Source: Tolypocladium sp. Sup5 PDA-1 (lineage: Eukaryota; Ascomycota; Sordariomycetes; Hypocreales; Ophiocordycipitaceae). Taken from it: a stretch of 64,000 nt of DNA. Of the stretch, positions 45,721 through 56,540 are shown piece after piece. A program made the translations under genes and the position numbers. The stretch lies in assembly GCA_000750105.3 (NCBI GenBank), contig JPHH03000001.1, forward strand, positions 1,520,713 through 1,584,712. Direction: 5' to 3'. The notes beneath the pieces are model-generated. The model worked only from the letters and a program-made list of their open reading frames with translations. It had not been told where the DNA came from and did no database searches. Positions within the stretch are counted from its first letter, which is position 1, and each line of letters begins with the position of its first letter.

Positions 45721-46373
45721 GCAGCGGGCTTTAATAAATGAACCCTTAATATTGGAGAGGGACAGTTGTCGGGTTTGAGTGTTGCCTGCGGAGATGCGGC
45801 TGACTGGGTAGTGCCGAGGCGGTGCAGCTAGGCAGACGATATCCCGACGTACTATGCCGAACTAACCCTATTAGTCTATTATTTTGTAAAAGGATGCGTT
45901 ACTATTATTAGTATTATTTTTAATATTTTTATTTACTAATAAGCTAATATACCTTTATTAAGGCGGCTATCTAATTAATACGGTTAGGTTAATACCTACC
46001 TTAAGGACGGGATAGTTTTAGGAGGGTAATAGCGGTAACATTAGCTTAGGGATTTATATATTCCTTATACTTGGGGTTATTCTTCCTCTACAGATGTCTG
46101 CAGCCCTCGTCGATGACATGAACAGGCGGACTAACAAATCCGACAACTGGAGGCGTATGCGGCCTCGCAGCTCCGAACGGCCAAGCTGCATGGCTGCCTA
46201 TCCACCGAACGCCTGACAAGCAATCGAAACAATCACCCGAGCGCTGTGAGGGGACTTTGTCTCGAGGGGGACCAGGCGATGACAGAGTTAGAGAAATCCA
46301 ACAAAGTCCTCTCCAGGTATAGCTGACAATATTGACTTTTATTGCATGCCGTCGGGTTTGCACTGGCAGTTGG
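45721..46373. other. AT-rich mutated region with a small coding-like fragment
   Basis: From about 45860 to 46080 the sequence is very rich in TA words and poor in CA/TG, as in RIP-affected DNA. From about 46116 to 46314 one frame reads QLRTAKLHGCLSTERLTSN and QAMTELEKSNKVL, with a gtatag splice-like site after it and a TAA upstream. It resembles a coiled-coil gene remnant, but I do not recognise it. The copia element begins directly afterwards. Confidence 0.35.
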
Positions 46374-46652
46374 TGTCGGATAGACCGGTTGACGAGGCAG
46401 GCCCGGGAGACCCGGCCGGACTGGCCGACCCGGGAGACCCGGCCGGACCGGCCGACCCGGAAGATCCGGCCGACTCGGAAACCTCCTTTGGCAGCAATGT
46501 TACATTGATGACTCATGGATAGGGGTTACAAGCTGTAGCTGCAAGGATAAGAGGAATCCTTTTTCCTGCCCCTTTGAGCAGCTGGAAGAGTCATAGAAGT
46601 CATATCAATTGATCACGCATTTAACGGGATTCGGGTCACGCTTATAGCGATA
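46374..46652 (+). repeat. 5' LTR of the copia element (279 bp)
   Basis: Matches 51808-52086 over its full 279 bases apart from scattered substitutions, several of which are C/T or G/A. It starts TGTCGGATAG. It contains a run of 9-10-base GACCCGG-type units at about 46399-46479. Confidence 0.9.
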
Positions 46653-46738
46653 GTTATGAGCCCGGATCCGCGCTTGTTACTACGAACACTGCGAAGAAAT
46701 TGCTCTAGCAAAAGAGATAGCTAAGTCCTATCGTCACG

Positions 46739-47970
46739 ATGCCTCCTACTAAGTCAGATGTGGTCCTAACGGGTAGCGAAAACTGGGACGATTGGCAGGT
46801 CTTTATCTTAAGCAAGATCGACTACGAGATCTGGGCTGTAGTCAACCTAGTTATACGCATAAAGCAGCTTGTTAAAGAGCCTAAGAGACCCTTGGTTACC
46901 CAATTCAATAGGGCAGCCGGATCGGAAGTAGACCTTACACTAGCCTAGGTCAAGTAGTTTAAGTTAGCCCGGGAAAACTAGAAGGATAACTCGATAATCT
47001 ACGAACGGCAACGAACTAACATCACAAAGGCTAGAGAGGCAGTCTTTGGCAGCGTGGACCAGAAATTAGCCCGCTACCTAGATCAGAGAGATAGCCTGAT
47101 CCAATGGGTCGATAGCCTAGCCAAGGCTATTGCAGTAGAAGAGACCAAGGCCCTAGAGAACCTATCCGTGGAATATTAGTAGATCCTTTAGTTAGTTACT
47201 TTTTTAACCTCAAAGACCTATACGGACTGGATCTAGGCTTAGGAGAATTTCCTGCTCAAAGCTGCCCGGCAGCAGATGTTAGAGGTTACCGGAGGCCGCT
47301 GGTTATTCGATATAGCCCGTCTAATAGCCCGGCATAACGGTAGCTTTACGGATAGCTGCCGGTAGGCTGCAGAGACCGCTATCTGGAAGACCAAGGAATT
47401 AGCTAATTCAACCGATAAGGGGCTCTAGCTACTACGGGACCTAAAGGATCTCAATAATCTAGGTTAGCTATAAGCTATAGCAAGGGCTATCTAGGAAGCT
47501 AGAAGCATTAAATTACTAGACTTTATGGATGCTAGCAAAGAGTGGTTAATAGCTAACGTGGCTATTAAGCTACGTAGCTAGGCTAGCTCTGCCTTGCCGG
47601 CATAGTCTAAAGGGATAAGACGAGGGGTAGCTTTTTAAGCTACTGAAGATGAAGCCGATGAAAATAACGGCTCCGGATTAAGCCGGACGAATAGGTCCGG
47701 ATCAGGCCGAAAGAGGCCCGGGCTAGTAGACCAGGAAGGAATTAATAAGAAGCCGGAGACCGGCTGCGAGGCCTGCGGTATTCCTTAGCATGACTTATCT
47801 TCCTATTAGACCGCAATCCCGGAATTGAGACCTAAGGGGTCTAGACCTAACGGACGCCGGACCAGCTAAGTTAGGAAGACTCTTATAGAAAACCCGACTC
47901 TAAGAGCTAGAGTCGACGAGCTACGAGAAGCTATTCGTAAGGAAAAGTCAGGCCTGGATACCAAGGATTG
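46739..47970 (+). pseudogene. copia gag (capsid/nucleocapsid) remnant
   Basis: The frame starts at ATG 46739 (MPPTKSDVVLTGSENWDDW), like copia/Ty1 Gag N-termini that open with a short tag and a W-x-x-W region. It continues through many TAG stops as LARYLDQRDSLIQWVDSL and RQQMLEVTGGRWLFDIARL. Near 47768-47805 a CCHC-like zinc knuckle (CEACGIP ... HDLSSY) is recognisable, with its last ligand replaced by a stop codon. It would package the element RNA if intact. It is plainly dead. Confidence 0.8.
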
Positions 47971-50900
47971 ACGGTTGGCCATATCGGCAGACCGGACCGG
48001 TCCGACCCCGTTACCCACGGACCCTAAGAAAAAGGGACGAATCGTGGGTCAAGCACTTACGGCAGGGGCTGCGTTTCTAGTCTACCTAGGAAGCTGCTTA
48101 TAGGCGGATCGATATCCCCTTTATTCCTCAACTATCCTCGATTTAGGGGCAACCTTGCATATCTTCAACGATTAACGGAGGTTCCGATCTATTAGGAAGC
48201 TGGATACGGCGGACCTCCTGATAGCTAGAGACTTAGAAGTCCGGATCGAAGGCTATGGCCGCGTTGATCTTATAGTTAGAAAGCCGGATAGATTAATAGG
48301 GATTTTACGGATTAAATAGGCTACGTTTTGCCCGACCTTTATAGTTAACGTGGTCTCTTTTCAATGCTTCTACGATGACTACGGAATACGGTGGGATACG
48401 CTAGCTAGCCCGACCCGGCTAGTCCATAAGTCCGGTCCTACGGTCTGTCTCGTTGAACGCCGGTTTAAGCAGTGGGTTCTTTAATACAAAGAGACCTAGC
48501 TAGCTAGCTTAAAAACGGCAGCAGCCTTCTAAGCCCGAAGACGACGAACTAGTCGGGACCCGAGACCGGCTGCAATAGCCGACGGAACGTTATGGCATAG
48601 CTAGCTAGGTTATCCAGGCCCACAGACCCTAGAGTAGCTAGGAAAGAGATGTCTAGGGGCAAGGGTCCAAGGACCAAAGACCGTTGAATATGACTACTGC
48701 GGGCAAGGCAAGATACGCCGGCAGATATCTCGGCGCCGCCCGGCCCGGCCCGACCAGCCGTTCGAGGAGATATAGATCGATTGGACTGACCTATCCGAAG
48801 ACTACTAAGGCTATATAAGAGTGATGTTTATTACGGATGCATTTTTAGGCCTAGTTTTCCCCTATTTTCTTAAGAGCCACGGGCTAGGCAGAGAGAATAG
48901 AGGTATCCTACGAGACTTCTTAACCTAGATCGGGGCCTAATATGACTTTAGAACTAAGGTAGTTCGGTTAGACGGCGAGCTATTTAGCAAGTAGGTTCGG
49001 AAGGAATTAAGGCTCCGAGGAATAGAGCCGAAAAGATCAGCCCCTAATACCCAGGCCCAAAATAGAGGCGCCGAGAGGTCAGGGGGTGCGGTCATGGAAA
49101 AAGCCCGTACGATGAGAATAGGGGCTAGGCTTCCACATAGCCTATGGAAGGATATCGTGGAAGCAGCCTGTTATCTACGGAACCGGACGCCGCTAGAACG
49201 CAACGACTAGAAAAGTCCGTCTAAACTAGCCTTCGGAGACTAACCCACGATTAGCTACCTTAGAGCCTACGGCTGCAAGGCCTACGTAATGACCTCGGAA
49301 GCCTAGCTTAAGCTACGGCGCCGTCAGAAGCTAGAGCTAAGGGCACATATAGGATATCTCGTTAGATATTAGTCTACGAATATCTATAGGATCTGGGTTC
49401 TATACAAAGACAAGGTTATCTTAACGAGAGATATTATTTTTAATAAGGCTAGCTTCTTCGATAACGAGCTAGCCCGGCTAGAGATATTGCAGTTAGTTAA
49501 CGAGCTGCTAGAAGAGGTTAAGATCCCAGAGGCCTAGTAGGCCGTTAAGACTGTCTTAGAAGAGACTAGTAACGAGATTTCCGACTAAGAAGACGAAGAC
49601 GAAGATAAAGAGACTAACTAAAAGGTTATCCTAGATAAGATAATCGTCAATACCGGAAGATAGGATAGTCCGGACCCGGATAACGAAGATAATTGCGAGG
49701 GCCTAGAAGATAGGGATTACCTTCTAACGCCGCTATAAGAAGACCCCGACTTTGAAGAGGGATTAGGGGCAGTCTTTGTAGCCAGTCTTCCAATACATTA
49801 TCGGGCCCGCGATCCTGAGGGGGTAGGAAAAGGCTAAGACCCGGCAGACCCGGAAGACCCGGCAGACCTGGAAGACCCGGCCGGCCGGCCTGGCCCGACC
49901 CCTATTCGAATAGACTACCGTTTTCACGAATTTTATCCGATTCGTATAGAATCGGCTTTCCACGGCGCCTTTAACGCAGGGATTAAATTTCGAGCCCATA
50001 AGAGAGACCTACCGCCGGTCCCTAAGACTAGGAAGGATCTCATAGACCACCTATTCAAAGAGGAATTCGTCAAGGCTTAGCAAGACTATCTTACCTCACA
50101 TAATAAGATGGGCTCTTTTATTAAGGTTCCTTGGTCTAGGTTAAAGAGATAGAGAGTCTTAGGCTATATGTGGGTCTTTACTTATAAGACTAATAAACAC
50201 GGCTATCTTCTACGTTGCAAAGCCTAGCTCGTCGTATATGGCAACTAATAGGAAAAAGGGGTCCTACCGACTAGGGCAACTACCCTAGCTAGTATATCTT
50301 TTAGGGCCCTAATAGCAATAGCCGTAGAACACGACCTTAAATTAGAATAGATAGACGCTATAAACGCATTCGTTAATTACGACCTAGATAAGGTTATTTA
50401 TATAAGAATGCTACCGGGATACGAGAAATACGCCACGGTCCTACGGCTACGAAAAGCCCTCTATGGATTAAGACGATCTCCCTTGCTATGGCAAAGAGAC
50501 CTAACGAAGACCCTATAAGAGCTAGGCTTCCAAGGGGTCCCGCAAGAGCCCTATATAATAACTAAGGGATTAGTAATCGTCTTCTTCTTTATGGATGATA
50601 TTATCTAGGCATACCGAAAAGCTAACTTAAAGATCACAAAGGCAGCTATTGCAGGCCTAGAAGAGAGATATTAGATGACCCGGCTAGGGGAGCCAAAGTG
50701 GTTCCTTAGAATTTATATCCTATGGAATAGGGGCACTAAGACGATCTAGCTAACCTAGGATGCCTATATCGATAAAATAGCTTATAAATACGGTATCGAC
50801 CTAGCCAAGGCACTAGCTACGCTAATAAGTTAGGAAGAGCTATTTAAATCGAAGACCTAGGCCATAAAGCAATCTATTAATAGATACTAGCAGAAGGTCG

Positions 50901-51800
50901 GATTAATCCTCTTTATAGCTATCTTAACGAGACCGGATATCTTATTTGCGGTCTCCTAGCTTACAAGGCATAACTTAAACCCGGATATAGGGCATCACGA
51001 GGTAGCAAATAGGGTAATTTAGTACCTCTATTCGACCCATTACTTTATATTACGCCTAGGTAGCTAAGGTAGCTAAGGCAAAGAGGTTATCGAGACTTTC
51101 CTCTATACAAGCGATGCCTCGTTTAGAGATAATACGGAAGACCGGAAAAGCTCTTAAGGCTACGTATTGAGACTATACGGGGGGGCAATAGCTTAGAAGG
51201 TAACTAAGCAACCAATAGTTACTACGTCTAGCACGGAAGCCGAGCTATTAGCCGTATTAGAGGCAGCTAAAGAGATGATATTTGCAGGCCGGCTACTTCG
51301 GGCCTTACGAGTTAGACTAGATAACCCTTTCTAGCTAGAATGCGATAATAAGCAGACTATTAGGCTAGTAACTAAAGAGGTAGCTAGACTAACTATATAA
51401 CTACGGCACGTTAATATTTATTAACACTAGCTACGGCAAGAGGTCTAAGGCGGCCGTATAACGGTCCGTTAGATAGAGACTAGTAAGATAGTTATAGACA
51501 GGATAACTAAGTTACTACCGAAGGTCCGGCATACTAAATTCGTTAGGTAGCTACGGATAGAAGATATCCGTGGCCGTATAGCCTCAGAGGCCCTAATAGA
51601 AGAAGCCCGCGAGAAGCTATTGGAAAAGCTTGCTCAACGGCGCCCTAAATAAGGCAATAGACGAGACCTCGAGTTAAAGCTAGGGGCAAGAGGCGGCCGG
51701 TTTACTAGAAAACCGATGAGAAACAGCCTCGGCGGCCCTAAGAGCTCGTTAACAGAGAAAGTTAGTTATAGCTAGGACCTGGAAAAGAGGACCTAGCTAA
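47971..51800 (+). pseudogene. copia pol remnant (protease, integrase, reverse transcriptase, RNase H)
   Basis: The protease core STILDLGATLHIF is near 48135-48170. The integrase zinc/catalytic region spans about 48690-49540, with DWTDLSEDY, FITDAFLG, RLDGELF, TQAQNRGAERSGGAVMEKAR and the GYLVRY zone. An Asp/Pro/Ala-rich hinge lies at 49838-49901. Reverse transcriptase follows, with GYMWVFTYKTN, IAVEHDLKLE, DAINAFVN, KALYGLRRSP and the active-site FFMDDII near 50590. RNase H has SDASFRDN and SSTEAELLAVLEAAKEM near 51230-51290. Dozens of TAG/TAA codons break the frame, mostly at expected Gln or Trp positions. Confidence 0.85.
49838..49901 (+). repeat. GACCCGG minisatellite inside copia pol
   Basis: About six units of nine bases (gacccggca, gacccggaa, gacctggaa and similar), in the pol frame, read as a Pro/Asp/Glu/Ala hinge (DPADPEDPADLEDPAG) between integrase and reverse transcriptase. 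The same units occur in both LTRs. Confidence 0.75.
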
Positions 51801-51807
51801 GGGGGTG

Positions 51808-52086
51808 TGTCGGATAGACCGGTTGACGAGGCAGGCCCGGGAGACCCGGCCGGACTGGCCGACCCGGCAGACCCGGAAGACCCGGCCGACCTGGAAGACC
51901 CGGCCGACTCGGAAACCTCCTTTGGCAGCAATGTTATATTGATGACTCATGGATAGGGGTTATAAGCTGTAGCTGCAAGGATAAGAGGAATCCTTTTTCC
52001 TGCCCCTTTGAGTAGCTGGAAGAGTCATAGAAGTCATATCAATTGATTACGCATTTAACGGGATTCGGGTCACGCTCATAGCGATA
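51808..52086 (+). repeat. 3' LTR of the copia element (279 bp)
   Basis: Identical length to the 5' LTR and closely similar in sequence. Differences concentrate in the GACCCGG minisatellite (51833-51913) and in scattered C/T or G/A sites (ttacatt against ttatatt, tgagcag against tgagtag). Confidence 0.9.
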
Positions 52087-52775
52087 ATTAATGCCAGCGA
52101 CCGCGATAGAGCACAGTAATGCGTGCGCGTCGTGGAAGCGATTGGAGTGGCAGAGAAAGTTAAGTGCCTAGGCAGGGTGGCAGATAGTGAGCCAATCGGC
52201 GTGATTCAAACGACGGAAACCTACCGTAAAGAAGATGCGGTCCGAATCTCGTCGAATTTTGAATTTTCAGTCACGTAGTAGGGTTCAAAACTAGAAAAAT
52301 TAGCAGGGGATTGCCCTTTTAGCGAAAATGAGTAGCAGAAAACAGAAATCATACATCTAATCGAGCTAAACCCTAGACCTGCCAACGGCCCAACTCGCAT
52401 CCGCAAGCGCCTCCGACGATTGTTTAGTCCTGCGTACAACGCGAGAGCAAGCCCATAACAACGTAGAGCTCGCCTGTCGAATCGCTTGTCATATGAAGCC
52501 AGTCGTCGCAGTCAGCTAGCGCCAGCCCGACGGGCCAGAAGCGGTGCTCAGGGCACGCTACATTATTCGCATTCCACATAAGGCGCTCCTCTACGTCCTA
52601 ACTACTTTTAGCTTTCATAGGGAAAGCCTTAGCAAAGGCAACGCGGCTAAGGCAGTAGCCATCTAGCTGTTGACGGTTACTACCCATATATTCTATTATG
52701 TCTTATTTATTATATAGTCATGCATGGTTTTTTTCTTTTCTATTCACGAGCATATATAGTTGAATTGATGAATTA
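52087..52775. other. Intergenic region right of the copia element
   Basis: No gene is supported. The segment 52600-52760 is AT-rich. A short frame on the minus strand at 52221-52439 has no recognisable content. Confidence 0.35.
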
Positions 52776-53168
52776 GTGGCCCGCTGCAGCTGTCAAATTT
52801 CAACATCATTGTGGCCCTGGCCGGCGGGTTCATTTCGCTCTTCGGCCTGGTTTCGTTTCTCTTAAAGGAGAACTTTTACATATCTGAGGCTCGTGAGTGC
52901 ACCCTGCCTCGTTCTTCCTCACGCATCGCGTCCTAGCAATTCAGAACGGGATATAGCAGGCGTCACCTTTGTAGTCATGTGCTGACGTCTGCCCTGATAG
53001 TTATATCGCTCCTCGTCGGCGTGGCATTTGGACCGAACGCGGCCAACTTCATCCGACCTCGGGTTTACGCCGGGTGCAATCAACCAGGCGTCTCCAATAT
53101 TGAATATACGGACAAGCTCAGCAGCATTACACTCAACTTCCATTGCGGCACGGCCCTGCGGTCGTGAA
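52776..53168 (+). pseudogene. N-terminal fragment of a Na+/H+ antiporter (CPA1 type)
   Basis: Exon 1 (from about 52776) reads LSNFNIIVALAGGFISLFGL then FLLKENFYISEA, the first transmembrane helices of fungal plasma-membrane Na+/H+ antiporters. A GT-AG intron, with donor gtgagt near 52892 and acceptor at 53000, joins in phase to ISLLVGVAFGPNAANFIRP, the conserved second block. After SSITLNF the homology is lost and a TGA ends the frame at 53168. The remaining 10 or so helices and the C-terminal tail are absent from the window. It is a gene fragment, consistent with its place next to a retrotransposon. Confidence 0.6.
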
Positions 53169-54253
53169 ACTCGCATCGTGAGGGCTCGAGTCGGGTGTAA
53201 CAACGAGCTCTATTTCACGACCGCGTCTTATGATTGATTACATGCACGAGCAGAAGACATGCTGGCATACGAAGGGGTAGAGCTAAAGCGCCGACGTCGG
53301 TAGAGCGGTCGACGGGCCAGCACCCAAAATCAGTCGGACACAGCTTCCGACATGTACATAGAGTCACATCTCGCCTTGAGCTAGCCCAAATGGGTCGCCA
53401 GGGAAAAGAGCCCGTTCTGGCTTTCTAGGACTGCAAGGGTAGAGTACATACCTGAAAAGGCTGTTCAGTCTATTTAGAAGTCCTCCGGACGCCCTGCAAT
53501 ACTGCAACAATTTTCTCCTTGAGTACTGCTCGGAAATCATGAGTTCTCCACCAAGCATAAGCACGGCACCATCGCGTAGCTGTCAGAGTCCGCAGCACCG
53601 TTTTCTCGCAAGTCACGAAGAAGGTCATACGCCTACTATACCCATCTCCAAGGCCGACAAGGCAACAGCCCTACCCAAAAGACTCTTGGCCGTTTCCACT
53701 GACCCGCGCTGTAGATTAGGTTGCTGTGGGCTCGTCTCTACTCATCTCGCTTAACATGATTTTACGTTTCTGCACGTCTTCGGCGTGGGCCGCACCCACA
53801 CCGACAACGCCAGTATACTACGGAGCCGGGACAAGACCAGGCTGAGCGCGGCGCTTAGCAAAAAAGAGTCCATGCAGGTACCGGCCGTTGTGCATCTGGC
53901 AAGTGGATAGAAGGAGCAATATCCAATATCCCCTGCAGCTGGGGCGTCGGAAAGCTCGGGAAGCGTATCATAGTGCATATCGTGGCGGGGAGTGGATGTG
54001 GTATGCACGGCGAAGGGCCGCCGCTGGGCTCCCGAGGCGGACGCCGAGAGGAGAGTAATTTTACAAAGACGATATTCTGTACACAAAATATCCATAAGAG
54101 GCAGTTTAGCAAGACTATGACAGCGGCTGCCAACCCGGCTTGGGCAAGCAACGCGTGTAAGTGGTTGCGTAGTACAGTATATAAGCAGCGTCTATAGCAT
54201 ACATTTCGCATCTCGTCAACAACTCCAACTCAGTCATTCTTTTTATTTTCAAA
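53169..54253. other. Intergenic region before the first LysM gene
   Basis: Short unsupported frames only. A TATA-like gtatataagcag at about 54177-54188 lies some 70 bases before the LysM gene ATG. Confidence 0.45.
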
Positions 54254-56442
54254 ATGCGTTCCGCCGGAGCCGTTCTTTCTCTCTTTTTCTTAGGGCAGGC
54301 CGTCGTGGCCGCCCCTCACCTCGCCAAGCGCGGCGAGAAGCCTGCTGCTACGGTTGATCCCGGCACTGCCTCTGACTGCACGCTCTGGGAGGAGAAGACG
54401 GACGACTCGGTGACGTGCAAGAGCCTGCAGGATGCCTGGGGAATCTCGGCCGAGGACTTTCGGGAATGGGTACGCCGAAGATGCTCCTCGACTTGCCAAT
54501 ATATCATGCATGCTAACACGCTTAGAACCCCCTCGTAGGCGATGACTGCAAGGGCATGAAGGTCGGCAACTCGTACTGCGTCGAGGTCAACTACGGTCTC
54601 CCGCGCGAGCCCACGACCAGCACGCCTTCGAAGCCAAGCAGCACCATCGCTCCCGGCAACGGCGTCGTCACGCCCACTCCCACGCAGCCCAGCATGGTTG
54701 GCAACTGCAACAAGTTCTACAAGGTGCAAAAGGGCGACTCGTGCGACGAGATTGCCGGCAACCACGGCATCTCGGGCGCCGACTTTGCCAAATGGAACCC
54801 CAAGGTTGGCGCGCAGTGCTCCGGTCTCTGGGCCGACACGTACGCCTGCGTCGGCGTTCTCAACGGCGGTGATCCAACCGTCATGGACAAGCCTAGCACG
54901 ACGACGCCTGCCGGAAACGGTATTGCTACTCCCAGCCCGACGCAGCCCAACATGGTGGACAACTGCAACAAGTTCCACTTTGTCAACAAGGGCGACAGCT
55001 GCGCTGATGTCTTGTCCAGCAACGGCATAAGCATCGACGACTTTGCCAAGTGGAATCCCAAGGTCGGCAGCCAGTGCACCGGTCTCTGGGCAGATACGTA
55101 CGCCTGTGTTGGCGTCACGGGTGGCCAGACGGGTGGCCAGACGGGCAAGCCTACTACCTCTGCTCCCAACGCGTCAGCACATCACATCACATCACGCACC
55201 ATGCAGGCACGCACTAACAAGATCACGATATTTAGTATTCAAACACCCTCTCCCATCCAGCCCGACATGATTCAGTCGTGCCGCAAGTTCCACTTTGTCG
55301 AGTCGGGGCAGAGCTGCCAGGACATTGCCTCTCGCTACGGCATCACCGTCTCGGACCTCACCTCTTGGAACCCCAAGGCGGGCAGCGACTGCTCGCAAAT
55401 CTACGGCCAGACCTGGGCCTGCGTGGATCCCATCCGCAGCTTCAACTTTAACGACGGCTCGTCGCAGCAGTGGAAGACGGCCTCTGGCTCCTTCGATGCC
55501 TCTTCCAAGATCCTGGCCGCTAAGTCACTCTACAACAAGGCCTACTATGACGTCGTCTTTAACGACGCCGCCTTTGAAGCCTAGCTCAAGCTTCCCTCTG
55601 GCCGCGGCGGCAACGCCGGCCTCATTTTCCGCGCCTCCAACATTGGTTCCGGCACCGACGGCTACCAGGGCTACTACGCTGGCATTAGCGCTTCTAGAGA
55701 TCTTCTCCTGGGCCGCGTCAACAACGACTGGCGCGAGATTGGCCGTGCCAAGGTCCGCGACGTCGCTGCGGATCGTACCTTTGCCATCAAGGTCGTGGCC
55801 AAGGGCGACTACCTTTCCGTGTACGTTAACGACATGGACAGGCCTGCGCTATCGGTCCGAGACGGCACTTACAAGTCTGGTCGATTCGGCGTGCGCATGC
55901 ACGAGACCGAGGCTGCCTTTGACAACTTTGCCGTGTTAACGGCCGTCTTTGACGATTTTGAGAGGAACTTGGTTAACTAGAAGATTTACGACGGCGGCTT
56001 CGACGCGCGCATAAAGGAGATGGTGGCTGCCAGCGTCCAGAGCGGCAAGATTGCCTACCAGGCTAAGTTTGAGGATGTGGTGGTCGAGGCGGATGTAGCC
56101 ATCACCGCCAACGGCAATGGCGGCTTCATCATTCGCGCGTCCAACATTGGCAACGGTCCTAACGCGTACAGGGGATACTACATTAGCCTAGAATCGAGCA
56201 GCAACGTCGTGCTAGGCAGGGCGGATGGCGGATGGCGACAGCTTGCGTCGGGCAAGTTTGACATTCGCACCGACGTCAAGTACCATCTGCGCGTCAAGGC
56301 GCAGGGCGACTACATCCAGGTCTGGGTGGACGAGAACCTGGTGATTCAGCACCGCGACGGCAGCTACAGCAAGGGCATGACGGGTGTCAGGGTGTATTCG
56401 ACGGGTGCGGTAGTGGACAACTTTACTATTCAGAAGCTGTGA
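54254..56442 (+). pseudogene. Secreted LysM protein with two C-terminal beta-sandwich domains, interrupted by two TAG codons
   Basis: Exons 54254-54469, 54526-55172 and 55236-56442 join in phase through introns with CTAAC branch sites. The protein has a signal peptide (SLFFLGQAVVAAP) and a KR processing site. Four LysM (CBM50) modules follow, each with the pattern C-x-F/L ... GDSC ... FAKWNPKVG ... C ... YACV, linked by Thr/Pro-rich spacers. Two related domains of about 170 residues come next; they resemble concanavalin-like DUF1080 domains (GLIFRASNIGSGTDGYQGYY, then GFIIRASNIGNGPNAYRGYY). TAG codons interrupt the first domain at 55582-55584 (codon 404) and the start of the second at 55978-55980 (codon 536). 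By internal alignment with QQWKTASGSFD the latter falls where the first domain has Trp. Stopping at codon 404 would still give a secreted four-LysM protein. LysM proteins bind chitin and may shield hyphae or damp host chitin sensing. Confidence 0.75.
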
Positions 56443-56540
56443 GGGGCATTCACTTCTCCGAGATATAATACTAGTAGAATAAAATGAATTGATCGTGCTT
56501 CTGACAAAAGGTCTAATATACAGGAACATGACTCTGTTAA

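Larger units (their letters stand above)
46374..52086 (+). mobile_element. Complete but inactive Ty1/copia LTR retrotransposon
   Basis: Two 279-bp LTRs enclose about 5.1 kb. Immediately after the 5' LTR, gttatgagcccgg (46653-46665) resembles the complement of the initiator tRNA-Met anticodon arm, a primer type known for copia. A polypurine run (aaggggg) precedes the 3' LTR. The internal order is gag, protease, integrase, reverse transcriptase and RNase H, the copia order. Coding parts are riddled with stops, nearly all TAG or TAA at Gln and Trp codons. No target-site duplication is visible: the 5' flank reads gttgg and the 3' flank attaa. The element is therefore old, recombined, or both. Confidence 0.9.

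Noticed and set aside
46088..46516. Minus-strand frame spanning the 5' LTR, and its partner in the 3' LTR
   Set aside because: It consists of LTR minisatellite translated in reverse (RVGRSGRVSR type) plus AT-rich flank. Not a gene.
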